A stretch of DNA of 28,878 nt from Lachnospiraceae bacterium UBA5895 (GCA_002431915.1 DJEP01000085.1:1-28878); one strand, 5' to 3'. Positions 1 to 9,889 are shown, counted from the stretch's first letter. Notes: generated from the letters alone by a model not told the origin. Numbers and translations are program-made.

Positions 1-959
1 GCAAAGTCCGTATTGGGATAATAATCCGTCCACTGTCTCTGTCCCTGGAAACCTGCAGCAATGGCATTGTGTCCCACCATCTCTTCCTCTCTTCCGGCGG
101 GTAATCTGTCATTACCGTTCATCAGATCCTTGATGATGCACATAGTCTTTACAACGAATTTCCAGTCCTTTTCCTTCTCTTCGAGAGTCTTCCGGATCTC
201 TGCAGGATTCTTGTCCAGCCCGTCCGGACAATGTTCTCTCGTCCACTTATAGGCCTTCTCGAACTCATCCTTGTCATAAATATCCTGCTGGATACGGCGC
301 AAAATCTCCACTTCATCTACGGATTCCACACGCATTCCCAGATATTCCTCAATGAATGCAGGATCGATAATGGATCCGCCGATACCCATGCAGATAGAAC
401 CGATCTGCAGATAAGATTTGCCTCTCATGGTAGCCACAGCTACGGCAGCACGGCCGAAACGCAGCAACTTCTCCTGTACATCTTCCGGAATCTCGACAGC
501 ATCTGCTTCCTGCACATCATGTCCATAGATACCGAATGCAGGCAGTCCCTTCTGGGCATGTGTTGCCAATACGGATGCAAGGTATACGGCACCGGGTCTC
601 TCCGTACCATTGAATCCCCAGACACCCTTGATCGTGTTGGGAGACATATCCATGGTCTCCGCTCCGTAACACCAGCAGGGAGTCACTGTCAGAGTAATGG
701 CAACGCCTTCCGATTCAAAATAGTCTGCACATTTTGCCGCTTCTGCCACGCGTCCGATGGTGGTAGGTGAGATCACTACCTTTACCGGCTCTCCGTTGCT
801 GTAACGAAGATTTTCTTCGAACAGCTTTTTGGCAGAAGAAGCCATATTCATGGTCTGTTCTTCCAGCGAACCTCTTACATTCAGATAACCCCGTCTCGCA
901 TCGATCACGGGACGGATTCCGATCACCGGATATTTTCCTATGTATCTGTTTTCAGCCAT
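1..959 (-). CDS. fucI: L-fucose isomerase, N-terminal part (gene runs off the left edge)
   Basis: Ketol-isomerase that converts L-fucose to L-fuculose (this family also acts on D-arabinose) in the cytoplasm. The 319 visible residues match the N-terminal half of FucI, which is about 590 residues long in E. coli. Recognisable blocks are GIRPVIDAR near residue 14, SLEEQTMNMA at 31, TPCWCYGAET at 93, WGFNGTERPGAVYLA at 114, IYGHDVQ at 144 and NAIAAGFQGQRQWTD at 298. The Mn-binding catalytic Glu, Asp and His lie in the missing C-terminal half, so activity cannot be judged. The ATG start follows AGAGGA at a short distance. It is the most distal visible gene of the minus-strand sugar operon, 94 bp after the aldolase gene. 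A kinase and an aldolase for fuculose might lie outside the window. Confidence 0.93.
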   Translation of the reverse strand, partial: MAENRYIGKYPVIGIRPVIDARRGYLNVRGSLEEQTMNMASSAKKLFEENLRYSNGEPVKVVISPTTIGRVAEAAKCADYFESEGVAITLTVTPCWCYGAETMDMSPNTIKGVWGFNGTERPGAVYLASVLATHAQKGLPAFGIYGHDVQEADAVEIPEDVQEKLLRFGRAAVAVATMRGKSYLQIGSICMGIGGSIIDPAFIEEYLGMRVESVDEVEILRRIQQDIYDKDEFEKAYKWTREHCPDGLDKNPAEIRKTLEEKEKDWKFVVKTMCIIKDLMNGNDRLPAGREEEMVGHNAIAAGFQGQRQWTDYYPNTDF

Positions 960-1014
960 ATTGTCCTCTTTTCTGCGCTGCCTCTTCATTCCATATCGTT
1001 TCTGTTTCTACCAT

Positions 1015-1053
1015 GAGACTGCGGTATCAGCGCCGGTGCAGTCCCATAGTCTC
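1015..1053 (-). other. Intercistronic hairpin between the aldolase gene and fucI
   Basis: Two alternative stems share one arm: GAGACT (1015-1020) with AGTCTC (1048-1053), and GACTGC (1017-1022) with GCAGTC (1038-1043). The structure begins directly at the stop codon of the upstream gene and has no following T-run on the minus strand, so it is more likely an mRNA stability or processing hairpin than a terminator. The role is inferred. Confidence 0.4.
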
Positions 1054-1980
1054 TTAGCGGGTGATTCCCAGTTCGGCCTCTACCTCTGCGGACAGACGAA
1101 TGAGTTGCTCTGCTTCCATCCGCTGTGCGACCGTCAGTTTCTTCCAGTCTACTCTTCTGCTATGCAGCGTCATGGGAACTCCCATCTTCTGTAAGGCGTA
1201 TTTGGCATTCACGGGGTAGTTGCTGTTCTCGATCAGGGAGCACATGGTCAGCAGGTCTGTCACCTTCCGGGCTTTCTCAGGCTGTGCGGCATAGTTTTTG
1301 CATAACCAGTGGTACAGTCTGGGATGAAAATTCGCCATGACTCCGCTGTATCCGGCGGATCCCTCCTGCAATGATTCCAGTAATGTCGCAGTATTGGCAT
1401 TGTAAAGCTTCAGATTGCTTCCCTGTATCAACTGCAATTTTTCACTCATGCTCGCCATATCGCAGCTGGTATCCTTCAGGAAATAAAATCTCTCGCTGTC
1501 TACCAGAAATTTCACCACTTCTCTGCTCAGTACTCTCTTATAAGGATAAGGACATTCATAAAATCCAAGAGGCAGATCCTTCGGAAGCTGTTCCATCAAT
1601 GTCTGCAGCCTTTCAATCATCACCTGGTCGGATTCCTGCTGTGCAGCAGGCCTGTTGGAGATCAGGATCAGCGCGTCGATTCCCGTATCAGCCATGCGCT
1701 TCAGTTCTTCCGCCTGATCCTCCATGGAATCAGAAATATGCCCGGATGCAATCACCGGTTTTCCGTTCGCGTATTTCTTCACTGTTGCTGCGATTTTACA
1801 GCGTTCTTCCAGTGTCAGTTGGAACATTTCACTGGACTGACATACCGCAAACAGTCCGTCACAATCATTTTCAAAATACCATTCGGTCAGTTTCTCCAGC
1901 GCCGGATAGTCAATTTTATTATCCTCCGTATAAGGAGTCAGCATCACCGGCCATACTCCATTAGGAAATTCGTTTTTCAT
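1054..1980 (-). CDS. DapA/NanA-family class I aldolase
   Basis: A 308-residue TIM-barrel protein of the dihydrodipicolinate synthase / N-acetylneuraminate lyase family. These enzymes form or cleave a bond next to pyruvate through a Schiff-base lysine. The predicted lysine is K169 in FYFLKDTS, and the partner tyrosine is Y141 in GFYECPYPY. The usual GTTGE loop reads AVCQSSE here, so it belongs to a divergent subfamily and is unlikely to be lysine-pathway DapA. In this operon it most plausibly acts on a 2-keto-3-deoxy sugar acid, but the substrate is inferred. The start chosen is the second ATG (1980), which has GGGAG five bases upstream; the ATG four codons earlier has a poorer site. It is translated just after the GH106-like gene, with a 44-bp gap. 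Confidence 0.8.
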   Translation of the reverse strand: MKNEFPNGVWPVMLTPYTEDNKIDYPALEKLTEWYFENDCDGLFAVCQSSEMFQLTLEERCKIAATVKKYANGKPVIASGHISDSMEDQAEELKRMADTGIDALILISNRPAAQQESDQVMIERLQTLMEQLPKDLPLGFYECPYPYKRVLSREVVKFLVDSERFYFLKDTSCDMASMSEKLQLIQGSNLKLYNANTATLLESLQEGSAGYSGVMANFHPRLYHWLCKNYAAQPEKARKVTDLLTMCSLIENSNYPVNAKYALQKMGVPMTLHSRRVDWKKLTVAQRMEAEQLIRLSAEVEAELGITR

Positions 1981-2024
1981 TGTTTCTCCCATCTGCCCGC
2001 CCTGCGGACTTATTTATTTGTATC

Positions 2025-5000
2025 TTACCTTTCCATCAGTACCGGTGCCTTAAGGATTCCGTAGGGTTCCACCTTATATTCCGGTGTATATTTTTCACCG
2101 CTGGTACGAAATACAGAATCATTCGTCACTTCCGGTCTGCCTCCTGCGAGATGAAAAGGACCGAATAAATTCCGCAAAGAACTGTAAATTTCTATCTCAA
2201 GGTGATTGTCACCTTCTTCTAATGCCTCTGTAATGTCGATCATTCCCGCTGCTCTCCAGGGAACTTCATAGGAAGCCATTCCCAGTCTGACCGTAGCGCA
2301 GGTACCCTTGAAGTCTTTCAGTTTCAAATAGATTCGGCTGTCCGGTCTCCTCTTACAGCGTGGATTCCATCGAAAATCATACAGGTATTTGACGCTGCCT
2401 GCATAATGGTACAATCCCTGGTCCGTCCAGTCGCCGATCATCAGTGCTGTCGGTTGTTCCGTAATCTTCCGGTCTGTGTTTACGCCAAACTCTCCGCAGA
2501 GATAACAGTTTTCCAGTTCCATGGAATTACGGTAACGACAGGTCAGCAGCAGTCTGTTCTCTCCCTCTGCCCAGCCCAGAAGCGGAATCCTCTTGATTCC
2601 TCTGTCATACAGGCATCCCGTGATCCGTTGTTCCACCGGCTGTCCGTTCAGATATATCTGAAAATTTTCCGGATGTTCGATTGCAAGTTCCGTGTAACCT
2701 GTAATTTTTTTGGCTGTATCAAATGTAAATTCCAGTGAGACTTCCGTTCCGTCCGCAGGATGAGGTTCTCTTACCCAACGGTAACGCTGTTCTTTTCCAA
2801 GGGCTGCTATGGAGTGCATTCCCAGTCCTGTGCGGATCTGTTCCTGTACCTCCCAGACCTGCATCGGTTCCGACCAGTTTCCCTCCTGTACGCGGTATCT
2901 GCAGCTATCCAGCGTATACAGGTTGGGATCGGTCAGCCGGATCGCCGTCCGTTCCGGCAGTACCTGAAGTTCTGTTTCATCAGCCTCTGCAGGCACTATA
3001 CTTGTGCCGGTTGCCTTCCCCGCGATTTCCTCCAGGAAAAACAGGCGTGAAGTCTGTGCTTCCAACCGTGTCTGAAAAACGGTCTGTCCCTGTCCGGTCA
3101 CGGTCTCCACCGTCTTATGATTTCCGGTGAGTGCATCCCACTCTTCCACAGAAGCCTCCATGGGTATGCGAATTTCTACTGCACAGTCTTCCGTCCGGTG
3201 ATAGTTTGTCACGAACAAAAGCTGTCCTTTTTCTAGGAACTTCTGCAATGCGATACAACGGGTCTCTTCCCCGTCTCCGCTCCGGATGCTTACGGTTCTC
3301 GCTCCCGCATCCTCCAGTGCTTTTATAAGTTCCTCATCACTGTGTACCGCCACACAATTTTTCGCGGTAAACAGTTCTGCAGGCAGGTCGCTTTCCATAG
3401 CATCCAGTAGGACCGATCCCGGATCGGCCACGATTAGCTGACCGCCCTGTTCCACAAATTCTTTCAAAAGTCGGTAGGTACTGCTCAGCATGGTGCGGAT
3501 CTTCGGCAGCACCACTATCCGGTACTGCATTTTCCCCAGGATCAGTCTTCCCTGTTCTACAGCTCCGTGCTTCGCCAGCAGAATCTCATCCCCCAGATCG
3601 GGGTCCAGATGATGATTGCAAAGCTTTTCCAGCAGCGCATTATATTCCCATCCGTATTCGTTGACCTTCTGCAGATCCCGTTCCTTGCGGCGCACAGGAT
3701 TGCCGTAGGGGCTGGCCCCCATCATGCTCCATGCCGTAGTCGCCGGATGCAGTAACAGATACTGCTGGCTGGGAGAGCCTTCTTCCAGTACGGCACTCAG
3801 CCGCCCGAAATAGTCCTCCACCACATGGTCCCTTCTCCACCAGGGGATATTGTAGCCGAAGCCCGGAGGACAGTCTCTCTTCCTGCCACCGGTCAGAGAA
3901 TACAATGACAGGTGCTGGCAGCGCTTATTCACGCCCAGTGCGTATTGCCAGTCTCCGATATGCCGCTGTCCTTCGAAGGTAAAATCCCATCCAGTCACGC
4001 CATAGGTTTCGGAGATGACATTCTTTTTCCCCATCTGGTGCGCCACGCTGACGCATTGCTTCACGGTGAGAAATTCGTCCGTCTTGTCCTGGAGGATATC
4101 CACTCCGGGAATATCCTCATATTCATACAGTGGCATCGTTGCTCCGCTGACTCTGGTAGACAGTCCCAGCTTATCCTCCTGAAGAAAATGTCCTGTCATG
4201 AGCAGATGGTGCTCTCTGCACCATGCGGCGATCTGTGCGGAATAATTTTCGCTGAACCGCAATGCGATGGCATGCCAGTAGTCATGCCTTATCTTCGCAC
4301 TGCCCTCTCCTTCGAAAAAAAACAGAGGGATTCTGCCAATAGGATCATAGCCTTTCTTCTCCCGGAAATACTCTGCGAATCCGTAAGTCCAGGGAATCCA
4401 GCTCCGGTCTGCCCCAAAAGCAGAATGAGTGTCCGCCAGACTGGGTTCATCTGTAAAAATTCCGGGAATCGTTTTACCGAATTCCTCTCCAAACCGTTCC
4501 AGATATTTATCATGGGTCAGATGCAGGAATCTCTGTACCGTATCCGGATTCAGGTTGTCCACGGGAGTCTCCCCGTTGAACCATTCACTTTTCGCCGATA
4601 TTTCCAGGCGCAAAATGAGAAATACCTGTTTGCATCCGGAATGCTGTTTTTTCTCTTCCGGCTTCGGAACTTCTGTCATGACATTTTCCAGCCGCTCCAG
4701 AAAATAAATGGCATCTCCCTGTACCAATGCGGTGAATACTGCAATAAGGTGTTCTTCCTGCCATACTGCCGTATCACAGATATCGCATACCTGTAGGGTC
4801 AGCCCTTTCAGGCGATAGGCATCTCCTCCGGCTGCCACCATTCCTCCGGCATTACCGGAAGGCCAGCGGTCATCATCATACAGCCAGGCCGCTATGCCCA
4901 ACTGTTTTGCTTCATCCACCGCTGCCTCCACGCAGTCCATCCATTCTCTGCCCAGATAGGGAGTCTCCAGACCATCCCGGGAGTGAATGAAGAATCCTCC

Positions 5001-5153
5001 TACTCCCTGCTCATAAAGCTCTCTTACCTGCCGTCTGACTTCTTCCGGGGTCATTTCCGCATTCCAGGACCAGAAAGGAGTTCCCCGGTATTCTCTTGCC
5101 GGATTCTGAAATTTTCTGTAGATGTCTTCCTTTGCCCTGTTGCTGTCTTTCAT
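2025..5153 (-). CDS. GH106-like glycoside hydrolase (putative alpha-L-rhamnosidase type)
   Basis: A 1042-residue protein without signal peptide or membrane segment, so cytoplasmic. The N-terminal barrel has the hallmarks of the GH106-like group: FWSWNAEMTPEEVRRQV at 27-43, GVGGFFIHSRDGLETPYLG at 50-68, YDDDRWPSGNAGG at 92-104, the LNP..V..F..LTHDKY stretch at 201-217 and the acidic TDEPSL at 234-239. A later block contains QHLSLYSLTGGRKRDCPP. The C-terminal third resembles a beta-sandwich sugar-binding domain. In GH106, glutamates catalyse removal of alpha-L-rhamnose, but the group is broad and the operon carries FucI rather than rhamnose isomerase, so another 6-deoxy-hexose is possible. The ATG lies two bases after the stop of the upstream sialidase-like gene, so the two are translationally coupled. 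The family call is firm; the substrate is inferred. Confidence 0.75.
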   Translation of the reverse strand: MKDSNRAKEDIYRKFQNPAREYRGTPFWSWNAEMTPEEVRRQVRELYEQGVGGFFIHSRDGLETPYLGREWMDCVEAAVDEAKQLGIAAWLYDDDRWPSGNAGGMVAAGGDAYRLKGLTLQVCDICDTAVWQEEHLIAVFTALVQGDAIYFLERLENVMTEVPKPEEKKQHSGCKQVFLILRLEISAKSEWFNGETPVDNLNPDTVQRFLHLTHDKYLERFGEEFGKTIPGIFTDEPSLADTHSAFGADRSWIPWTYGFAEYFREKKGYDPIGRIPLFFFEGEGSAKIRHDYWHAIALRFSENYSAQIAAWCREHHLLMTGHFLQEDKLGLSTRVSGATMPLYEYEDIPGVDILQDKTDEFLTVKQCVSVAHQMGKKNVISETYGVTGWDFTFEGQRHIGDWQYALGVNKRCQHLSLYSLTGGRKRDCPPGFGYNIPWWRRDHVVEDYFGRLSAVLEEGSPSQQYLLLHPATTAWSMMGASPYGNPVRRKERDLQKVNEYGWEYNALLEKLCNHHLDPDLGDEILLAKHGAVEQGRLILGKMQYRIVVLPKIRTMLSSTYRLLKEFVEQGGQLIVADPGSVLLDAMESDLPAELFTAKNCVAVHSDEELIKALEDAGARTVSIRSGDGEETRCIALQKFLEKGQLLFVTNYHRTEDCAVEIRIPMEASVEEWDALTGNHKTVETVTGQGQTVFQTRLEAQTSRLFFLEEIAGKATGTSIVPAEADETELQVLPERTAIRLTDPNLYTLDSCRYRVQEGNWSEPMQVWEVQEQIRTGLGMHSIAALGKEQRYRWVREPHPADGTEVSLEFTFDTAKKITGYTELAIEHPENFQIYLNGQPVEQRITGCLYDRGIKRIPLLGWAEGENRLLLTCRYRNSMELENCYLCGEFGVNTDRKITEQPTALMIGDWTDQGLYHYAGSVKYLYDFRWNPRCKRRPDSRIYLKLKDFKGTCATVRLGMASYEVPWRAAGMIDITEALEEGDNHLEIEIYSSLRNLFGPFHLAGGRPEVTNDSVFRTSGEKYTPEYKVEPYGILKAPVLMER

Positions 5154-5155
5154 AA

Positions 5156-6199
5156 TCAGTCCTCTAATGTAAAGCTTACATACACGATCTTTTCCCGTTT
5201 CCAGGTATAAGTGATCATAATCTTATTGTCGTCGTTGCAGATTACGGAAGGATAGCAATAATCGCCTCTCTGATCCTCTAACGTACAGATGATCTCGAAG
5301 GTCTCCCCATTGTCTCTGGACAACGCAACGCTAAGCGGTGTTCTCGGTCCCTTGTAATAGCCGGGCAGATTCTCTCTGGGATTATAGACCAGCACCAGAT
5401 CACCGTTCTTTAATTTGACCAAATCGATACCGCTGTTATTGTTGGGAAGTCCGGTATCATATGCCAGACACCATGTTCTTCCGCCGTCCTCGGAATCGCT
5501 GCGGATGATCCGGGAACTGCTGCTACGGCAGAGCATATGTACTTTTCCGTCCCGATCCTCCCAGAGGGTAGGCTGAATAATCCCTTTTCCGTAGATATAG
5601 TGTCTTTCATAAGGTCTGTCGATCACCTGCACGTTATGAACGCCCTTATCTGTGATTGCCAGTCTGTGCAGCGGCACCAGATCGCTTCTCTCCCAGGTGC
5701 GGCAGTCATCTTTGGAGATATCCACGAATCCGTCCCACAATTCCCCTTCCAGAGATCCGGGAGCCAGTACGGTGCCGTCACTTAGCCGGATGGGTTTATT
5801 CTTGACAGGGCCTCTTCCTCCGATATCTCCGGGTACCAGTTCCTGCGGCTCTGAGAAGGTGTGTCCTTCATCTTCGCTTTCCATATACCAGGTCACCCAT
5901 TCCGAGATTAGCTTACCGACTTTATAGAAGAGGATAATTTTTCCATCTTCCTTGCGGAAAAGTACGGGATTCCACATGGCAACCCCTCTTACATCCGCTA
6001 CCTTTACCGGTTGTCCCCAGCCATCCTTATCACGTATCGCTGTCCAGATCGCCACATCCGGGTTCTTTTCCCATGCGCCGCCGAACCATGCCGCCAGAAT
6101 GCCGCCGTCCTTTAATTCCAGCAGTGTTGAGGCATGGGCACTGTCAAAGGGGTTGTTATCATCTGTGATAAATTCCTGTGTATAATTTGTAATCTTCAT
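5156..6199 (-). CDS. BNR/Asp-box sialidase-like beta-propeller protein
   Basis: A 347-residue protein with no signal peptide. Four Asp-box repeats are visible: SEDEGHTF near residue 108, SKDDCRTW near 162, SEDGGRTW near 236 and SRDNGETF near 294, as expected for a six-bladed sialidase fold. The N-terminal block (HASTLLEL, then AWFGG and PDVAIW) is typical of the bacterial exo-sialidase-like BNR_2 group. The RIP motif that carries the first arginine of the true sialidase triad was not found, so sialic acid may not be the substrate. No NanE or NanK gene is visible nearby. The protein probably trims an imported oligosaccharide together with the GH106-like enzyme. I prefer the start at 6199, preceded by GGAAGGTG at a somewhat long distance, over the ATG at 6220, which has no good site. 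Confidence 0.7.
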   Translation of the reverse strand: MKITNYTQEFITDDNNPFDSAHASTLLELKDGGILAAWFGGAWEKNPDVAIWTAIRDKDGWGQPVKVADVRGVAMWNPVLFRKEDGKIILFYKVGKLISEWVTWYMESEDEGHTFSEPQELVPGDIGGRGPVKNKPIRLSDGTVLAPGSLEGELWDGFVDISKDDCRTWERSDLVPLHRLAITDKGVHNVQVIDRPYERHYIYGKGIIQPTLWEDRDGKVHMLCRSSSSRIIRSDSEDGGRTWCLAYDTGLPNNNSGIDLVKLKNGDLVLVYNPRENLPGYYKGPRTPLSVALSRDNGETFEIICTLEDQRGDYCYPSVICNDDNKIMITYTWKREKIVYVSFTLED

Positions 6200-6244
6200 A
6201 CTGTTAGTCACACCTTCCATTGCCTGATTCTGTCTTTTTAGCAG

Positions 6245-6271
6245 AATGAACGGGTAACATGCCCGTTCACT
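6245..6271 (-). other. Intercistronic hairpin after the sugar-binding protein gene
   Basis: Perfect 8-bp arms TGAACGGG (6247-6254) and CCCGTTCA (6262-6269) with a 7-nt loop; one A-T pair and one G-U pair extend the stem. No T-run follows on the minus strand. A hairpin here, between a binding-protein gene and its downstream enzymes, commonly protects the 3' end of the binding-protein message so it is more abundant. That role is inferred. Confidence 0.5.
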
Positions 6272-6308
6272 CTGTGTTATGTTCTGTTACTTTCTTTTGT
6301 CCGATGAC

Positions 6309-7990
6309 TTATTTGGTCTCTGCTACGGCACGGGCTTCTGCGTCATTCCACAGCTGCTCCAGTTCTCTTACGCCCATATCCTCAGCCTTCTTGATCAGTG
6401 CATCCCAGTTGTCGATGGATTCCTTGCCGGTAATGTACTTATCATATTCCTGTGTGAAGAAAGTATCCAAATCGGTGGTCAGTTCTTTCACACGGTCTGC
6501 TTCTTCGGTAGTGAAGGAAGGTGCAATGTGCGGCTGTACATAAGCGTCATCCTCATTGATGATCTTCCAGTAATCTTCTGTCAGATCGGACCAGCTTCCG
6601 GTGATCATCTGGATCTCACGCTGGGTCTTGATGTTACATGCATACATGGAGAAGTCCAGCTTGCCTGCACCAATATCTGTCCAGCATGCATAGTAATCAG
6701 AAGGAGATGCATCCTTGAACTGCATTACATAATCGGAAATATATTCTGCCTCACCGTCTGCATTGTACTGGAAGGTCTCACCCTCGATACCGTAGTTGGT
6801 AATGTCGGAAGCCTCCATGGAGTACATCCAGTCGATGAATTTAATGATCTGATCTTTGTTCTTGGCATTTGCATTGATTGCATACAGCTTACCGAATCTG
6901 GTATCGTAGGATACGGCACGTCTCTCACCCAGGCTGTTCTCGGGAATCGGCAGTACCTGGAAAGTAGCATTCTCGTTACCGTCGATCTTACGCAGTTCGT
7001 TGGTGTAGTTCTGACCGAAGCCACTGTTATCTACGAAGAAGAAGGACTGACCGCTGCTGCACTTGGTCGTCATGGAATCAGAGTCAGTAGTTGCATATTC
7101 CTGATCCAGAACGCCGGTGGTGTATGCCTTATTCAGGAACTTCAGAACTTCTTTGAAGTTGGTGTCTGCGGGACCGTATACATACTTGCCCAGATCCTCA
7201 TCCCAGTACATACCGGAGCTTCCGGATACGGAACCGAAGCCGGAGCCTAACATATAGGAAGTGGTCTTTAACAGGTTAGCAGTTCCCTTTCTGATTGCCC
7301 AGGGAGTGCTGTCAGGATAGATCTCTTTTAGCTGCGACAGTGCATCCAGTACTTCATCCCATGTGGTAGGGGTTGCAATTCCGTTCTCTTCCAGAAGATC
7401 AGTACGAATTACGGGGCCGAAGCCGTTGGCCCACTCATCACGAAGTACTACAGGGAATACATACATTTCACCATCTACCATGTATCTCTGCATTTCAGGA
7501 TACTGCTGCCAGAACTTGTAGAAGTTCGGCATGGTCTCTTCGTTGATATACTGGCTCAAAGGCTCGAAGATACCCTCGGATGCGAAATCGGAAATATCAC
7601 TTGCGCTTCTCAGGTAAATGATATTCGGGAAGTTCTGTGTGGACAAAGCAATATTTTTTTCTCGTCATAGCTGCTGGAAGGAACAATCTGGAAATCCAGC
7701 TTTACATTGGTTGCTTCAAAAATTGCCTCATGGGACTTGCTGTCCTGTGCCATGGGCTGCTGGCTGGAATCCATGACCATAATGCTGATCTCCAGCGGCT
7801 CGTCGCTGATCCAAGAAGGATGCTCGCTGTTTGTTTCCTGTGTGCCTGCACTTGCAGTGCTCTCCTGTGCATTATTTGTTGTGGCATCATTACTGCCGGA
7901 AGCATCGGATCCACATCCTGTCAACAGAGATGCGCTCATTGCTGTTACTGCCAATAAGGCTGTCAGTTTTTGGAATACTTTCTTTTTCAT
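6309..7990 (-). pseudogene. CUT1-type extracellular sugar-binding lipoprotein, frameshifted
   Basis: Binding protein of the ABC transporter, in the LplA-like group often found with YtcP/LplC permeases. The signal peptide ends in LLTGC, giving a lipidated Cys26. The gene is open from 7990 to about 7654, then continues in another frame to 6309. The break is at a run of seven T (7654-7660; A7 in the mRNA). Adding one A gives SSYDEKKNIALSTQNFPNIIYL without interruption across the two frames, and the joined protein of about 560 residues is the usual family length. The break may be a sequencing or assembly error, a real recent mutation, or a tract restored by polymerase slippage. Everything else in the gene looks intact, including its AAGGAGAGG ribosome binding site. 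Without it the transporter should lack its substrate receptor. Confidence 0.85.
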
Positions 7991-8038
7991 TTAACCTCTC
8001 CTTTTCTTAAATACATTCTTCCTTTATAATTTGTTTCT

Positions 8039-8926
8039 TTATCCCTTAACTGCTCCGACCATAACACCCTTTGTGAAGTACTTCTGTAACAGAGGGTATA
8101 CAAGCAGAATAGGTACGATGGAAATAATGATCACCGCATATTTATAGTTGGTTGCGATGATGTTGACACTTCCTGTGATCTCGGAGGTGTCTCCCTGTAT
8201 TACGATGTCACGCATGACAACCTGTACAGGATATTTTTTCTGATCATTCAGGTACAACATGGAAGGAAAATAGCTGTTCCAATGGTACACGGCATAGTAT
8301 AATGTCATGGTTGCGATGATCGGTTTGGACAACGGCAGAACGATCTTGCTGAAGATCGTAATGTCATTTGCACCGTCCAGATACGCGGATTCTACCAGGG
8401 AATCCGGGATTGCCTGGTAGGAAGTTCTCATAATGATCATATTGTAGGTACTGATGGCAGGCGGCAGAACGATGGCCCACATGGTGTTGATCATATGAAG
8501 CTTATTGATTACCAGGTAGGTAGGGATCATACCACCGTTTACGAACATTGTGATCATGATCAGTACGGTAAATGCCTTTCGTCCATAAAAATCCTTTCTG
8601 GAAAGAGGATATGCACACATTGCGGTAAGTACCAGACAGATCAGGGTTCCCAGACCTGTGTATAAAAAGGTGTTCTTATATCCGCTCCAGATTCTCTGGT
8701 TCTCGAATACTGCCTTGTAGGCATCGAAATTGATTCCTCTGGGGAACAGCGTTACCAGTCCCTGATTGATATACTGCGAAGAACTGATAGACACAATAAA
8801 TACATAAAACATCGGGTAGAACATAATGAATCCGAGGATTGCCAGCAGAAGGTAGTTCACAACATCAAATATTTTGCTGCCGATTCCCTGCGGTTTTTTG
8901 CTTTTTGTTTTTACTCTCTTAGCCAT
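8039..8926 (-). CDS. Carbohydrate ABC transporter permease, LplC/YtcP type
   Basis: A 295-residue inner permease of the CUT1 family with about six hydrophobic helices. The EAA loop that docks the ATPase is at residues 179-198 (ESAYLDGANDITIFSKIVLP). The C-terminus KGVMVGAVKG is typical of this subfamily. It pairs with the permease gene just upstream, whose stop codon is 10 bp before this start. The start at 8926 follows a perfect AGGAGG seven bases away; a start 30 bases earlier would overlap the upstream gene and has no such site. No ATPase gene is visible, which fits Firmicutes CUT1 systems that share a general MsmX-like ATPase encoded elsewhere. Confidence 0.9.
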   Translation of the reverse strand: MAKRVKTKSKKPQGIGSKIFDVVNYLLLAILGFIMFYPMFYVFIVSISSSQYINQGLVTLFPRGINFDAYKAVFENQRIWSGYKNTFLYTGLGTLICLVLTAMCAYPLSRKDFYGRKAFTVLIMITMFVNGGMIPTYLVINKLHMINTMWAIVLPPAISTYNMIIMRTSYQAIPDSLVESAYLDGANDITIFSKIVLPLSKPIIATMTLYYAVYHWNSYFPSMLYLNDQKKYPVQVVMRDIVIQGDTSEITGSVNIIATNYKYAVIIISIVPILLVYPLLQKYFTKGVMVGAVKG

Positions 8927-8936
8927 TTCTGTCCTC

Positions 8937-9842
8937 CTACCACAAGCTGCTGTCACTGAGTTTTTTTGATATCTGATTGGATGTTACCAGCAGGATCACA
9001 CCTATGACTGACTGGAACAGCCCCACCGCTGTAGAATAACTGAAGTCCGCGCTCAGAATACCTCGTCTGTATACATAAGTGGAAATTACATCCGCAGTCT
9101 CATAAGTAGATCCGTTATACAGCAGGATGATCTTCTCGTATCCCAGGGACATCAGTCGTCCGATCTGCATAATCAGCATAATGGAGATGGTCGGTGCAAT
9201 AGAGGGAAGCGTTACCGATTTAATTCTCTGGAAACGGTTCGCTCCATCGATCATTGCCGCCTCCAGGATCTCCTGGTCCACAGAGGTCAGTGCCGACAGG
9301 TAAATAATGGAAGTCCATCCACAGGTCTGCCAGATACCGGATGCGGTAAATATGGTGCGGAACCATTCGGGCAATACCATGAACTGGATCTTGTCAAAAC
9401 CGAATGCTGCGATAATCTGATTAATGATTCCGTCCAGGGACAGGAAATTCATTACCATACCACAGACAACCACGGTAGAAATGAAGTGAGGCAGGTAGCT
9501 GACAGTCTGGATCACTCTCTTGAACTTGGCATTTGTTACCTCGTTCAACATCAGTGCCAGGAGGATCGGTACCGGGAAGCCCCACAGCAGTCCGTAGATA
9601 TTTAACAGTAATGTATTTTTCACCAGTTTCCAGAAATAAGGATCCGTCAGGAACTTCTGGAACCATTTGAAGCCCACCCAGGGGCTTCCCCATACACCCT
9701 TTGCAATCTTGTAATCCTTAAATGCGATCAGTACCCCGTACAAAGGCAGGTAATGGAACAGGATGTAATAGATGATCGGAAGCAACATCATAATGTACAG
9801 ATATTTGCATTTCTTGATCTTCTTCCACGGCGATGTTTTCAT
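8937..9842 (-). CDS. Carbohydrate ABC transporter permease, LplB type
   Basis: A 301-residue polytopic protein and the first gene of the transporter block. Family marks are the N-terminal YLYIMMLLPIIYYILFHYLP helix, WVGFKWF near residue 55, and the EAA loop at 193-212 (LEAAMIDGANRFQRIKSVTL). It forms the membrane heterodimer with the LplC-type permease. The start at 9842 is preceded by AAGGAG seven bases upstream; the ATG seven codons earlier lacks this. The 119 bp in front hold the regulator's terminator and a perfect GAGAAC/GTTCTC palindrome, so expression is probably controlled by the IclR-type protein encoded upstream. The sugar carried is unknown; LplB-type systems often import plant-wall or complex oligosaccharides. 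Confidence 0.9.
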   Translation of the reverse strand: MKTSPWKKIKKCKYLYIMMLLPIIYYILFHYLPLYGVLIAFKDYKIAKGVWGSPWVGFKWFQKFLTDPYFWKLVKNTLLLNIYGLLWGFPVPILLALMLNEVTNAKFKRVIQTVSYLPHFISTVVVCGMVMNFLSLDGIINQIIAAFGFDKIQFMVLPEWFRTIFTASGIWQTCGWTSIIYLSALTSVDQEILEAAMIDGANRFQRIKSVTLPSIAPTISIMLIMQIGRLMSLGYEKIILLYNGSTYETADVISTYVYRRGILSADFSYSTAVGLFQSVIGVILLVTSNQISKKLSDSSLW

Positions 9843-9889
9843 GTTGTCTCTCCTTCTGTGCAATCATTATTTCTTATTGTTCTGTATTA

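Noticed and set aside
5156..6199. True exo-alpha-sialidase (NanH) assignment
   Set aside because: Asp boxes are present, but the RIP/arginine motif was not seen and no sialate catabolic genes accompany it, so only sialidase-like is claimed.
6279..7250. 323-codon open frame on the plus strand
   Set aside because: It lies opposite the sugar-binding protein gene, has no good ribosome binding site and no family features; it is a shadow of the coding strand's codon use.
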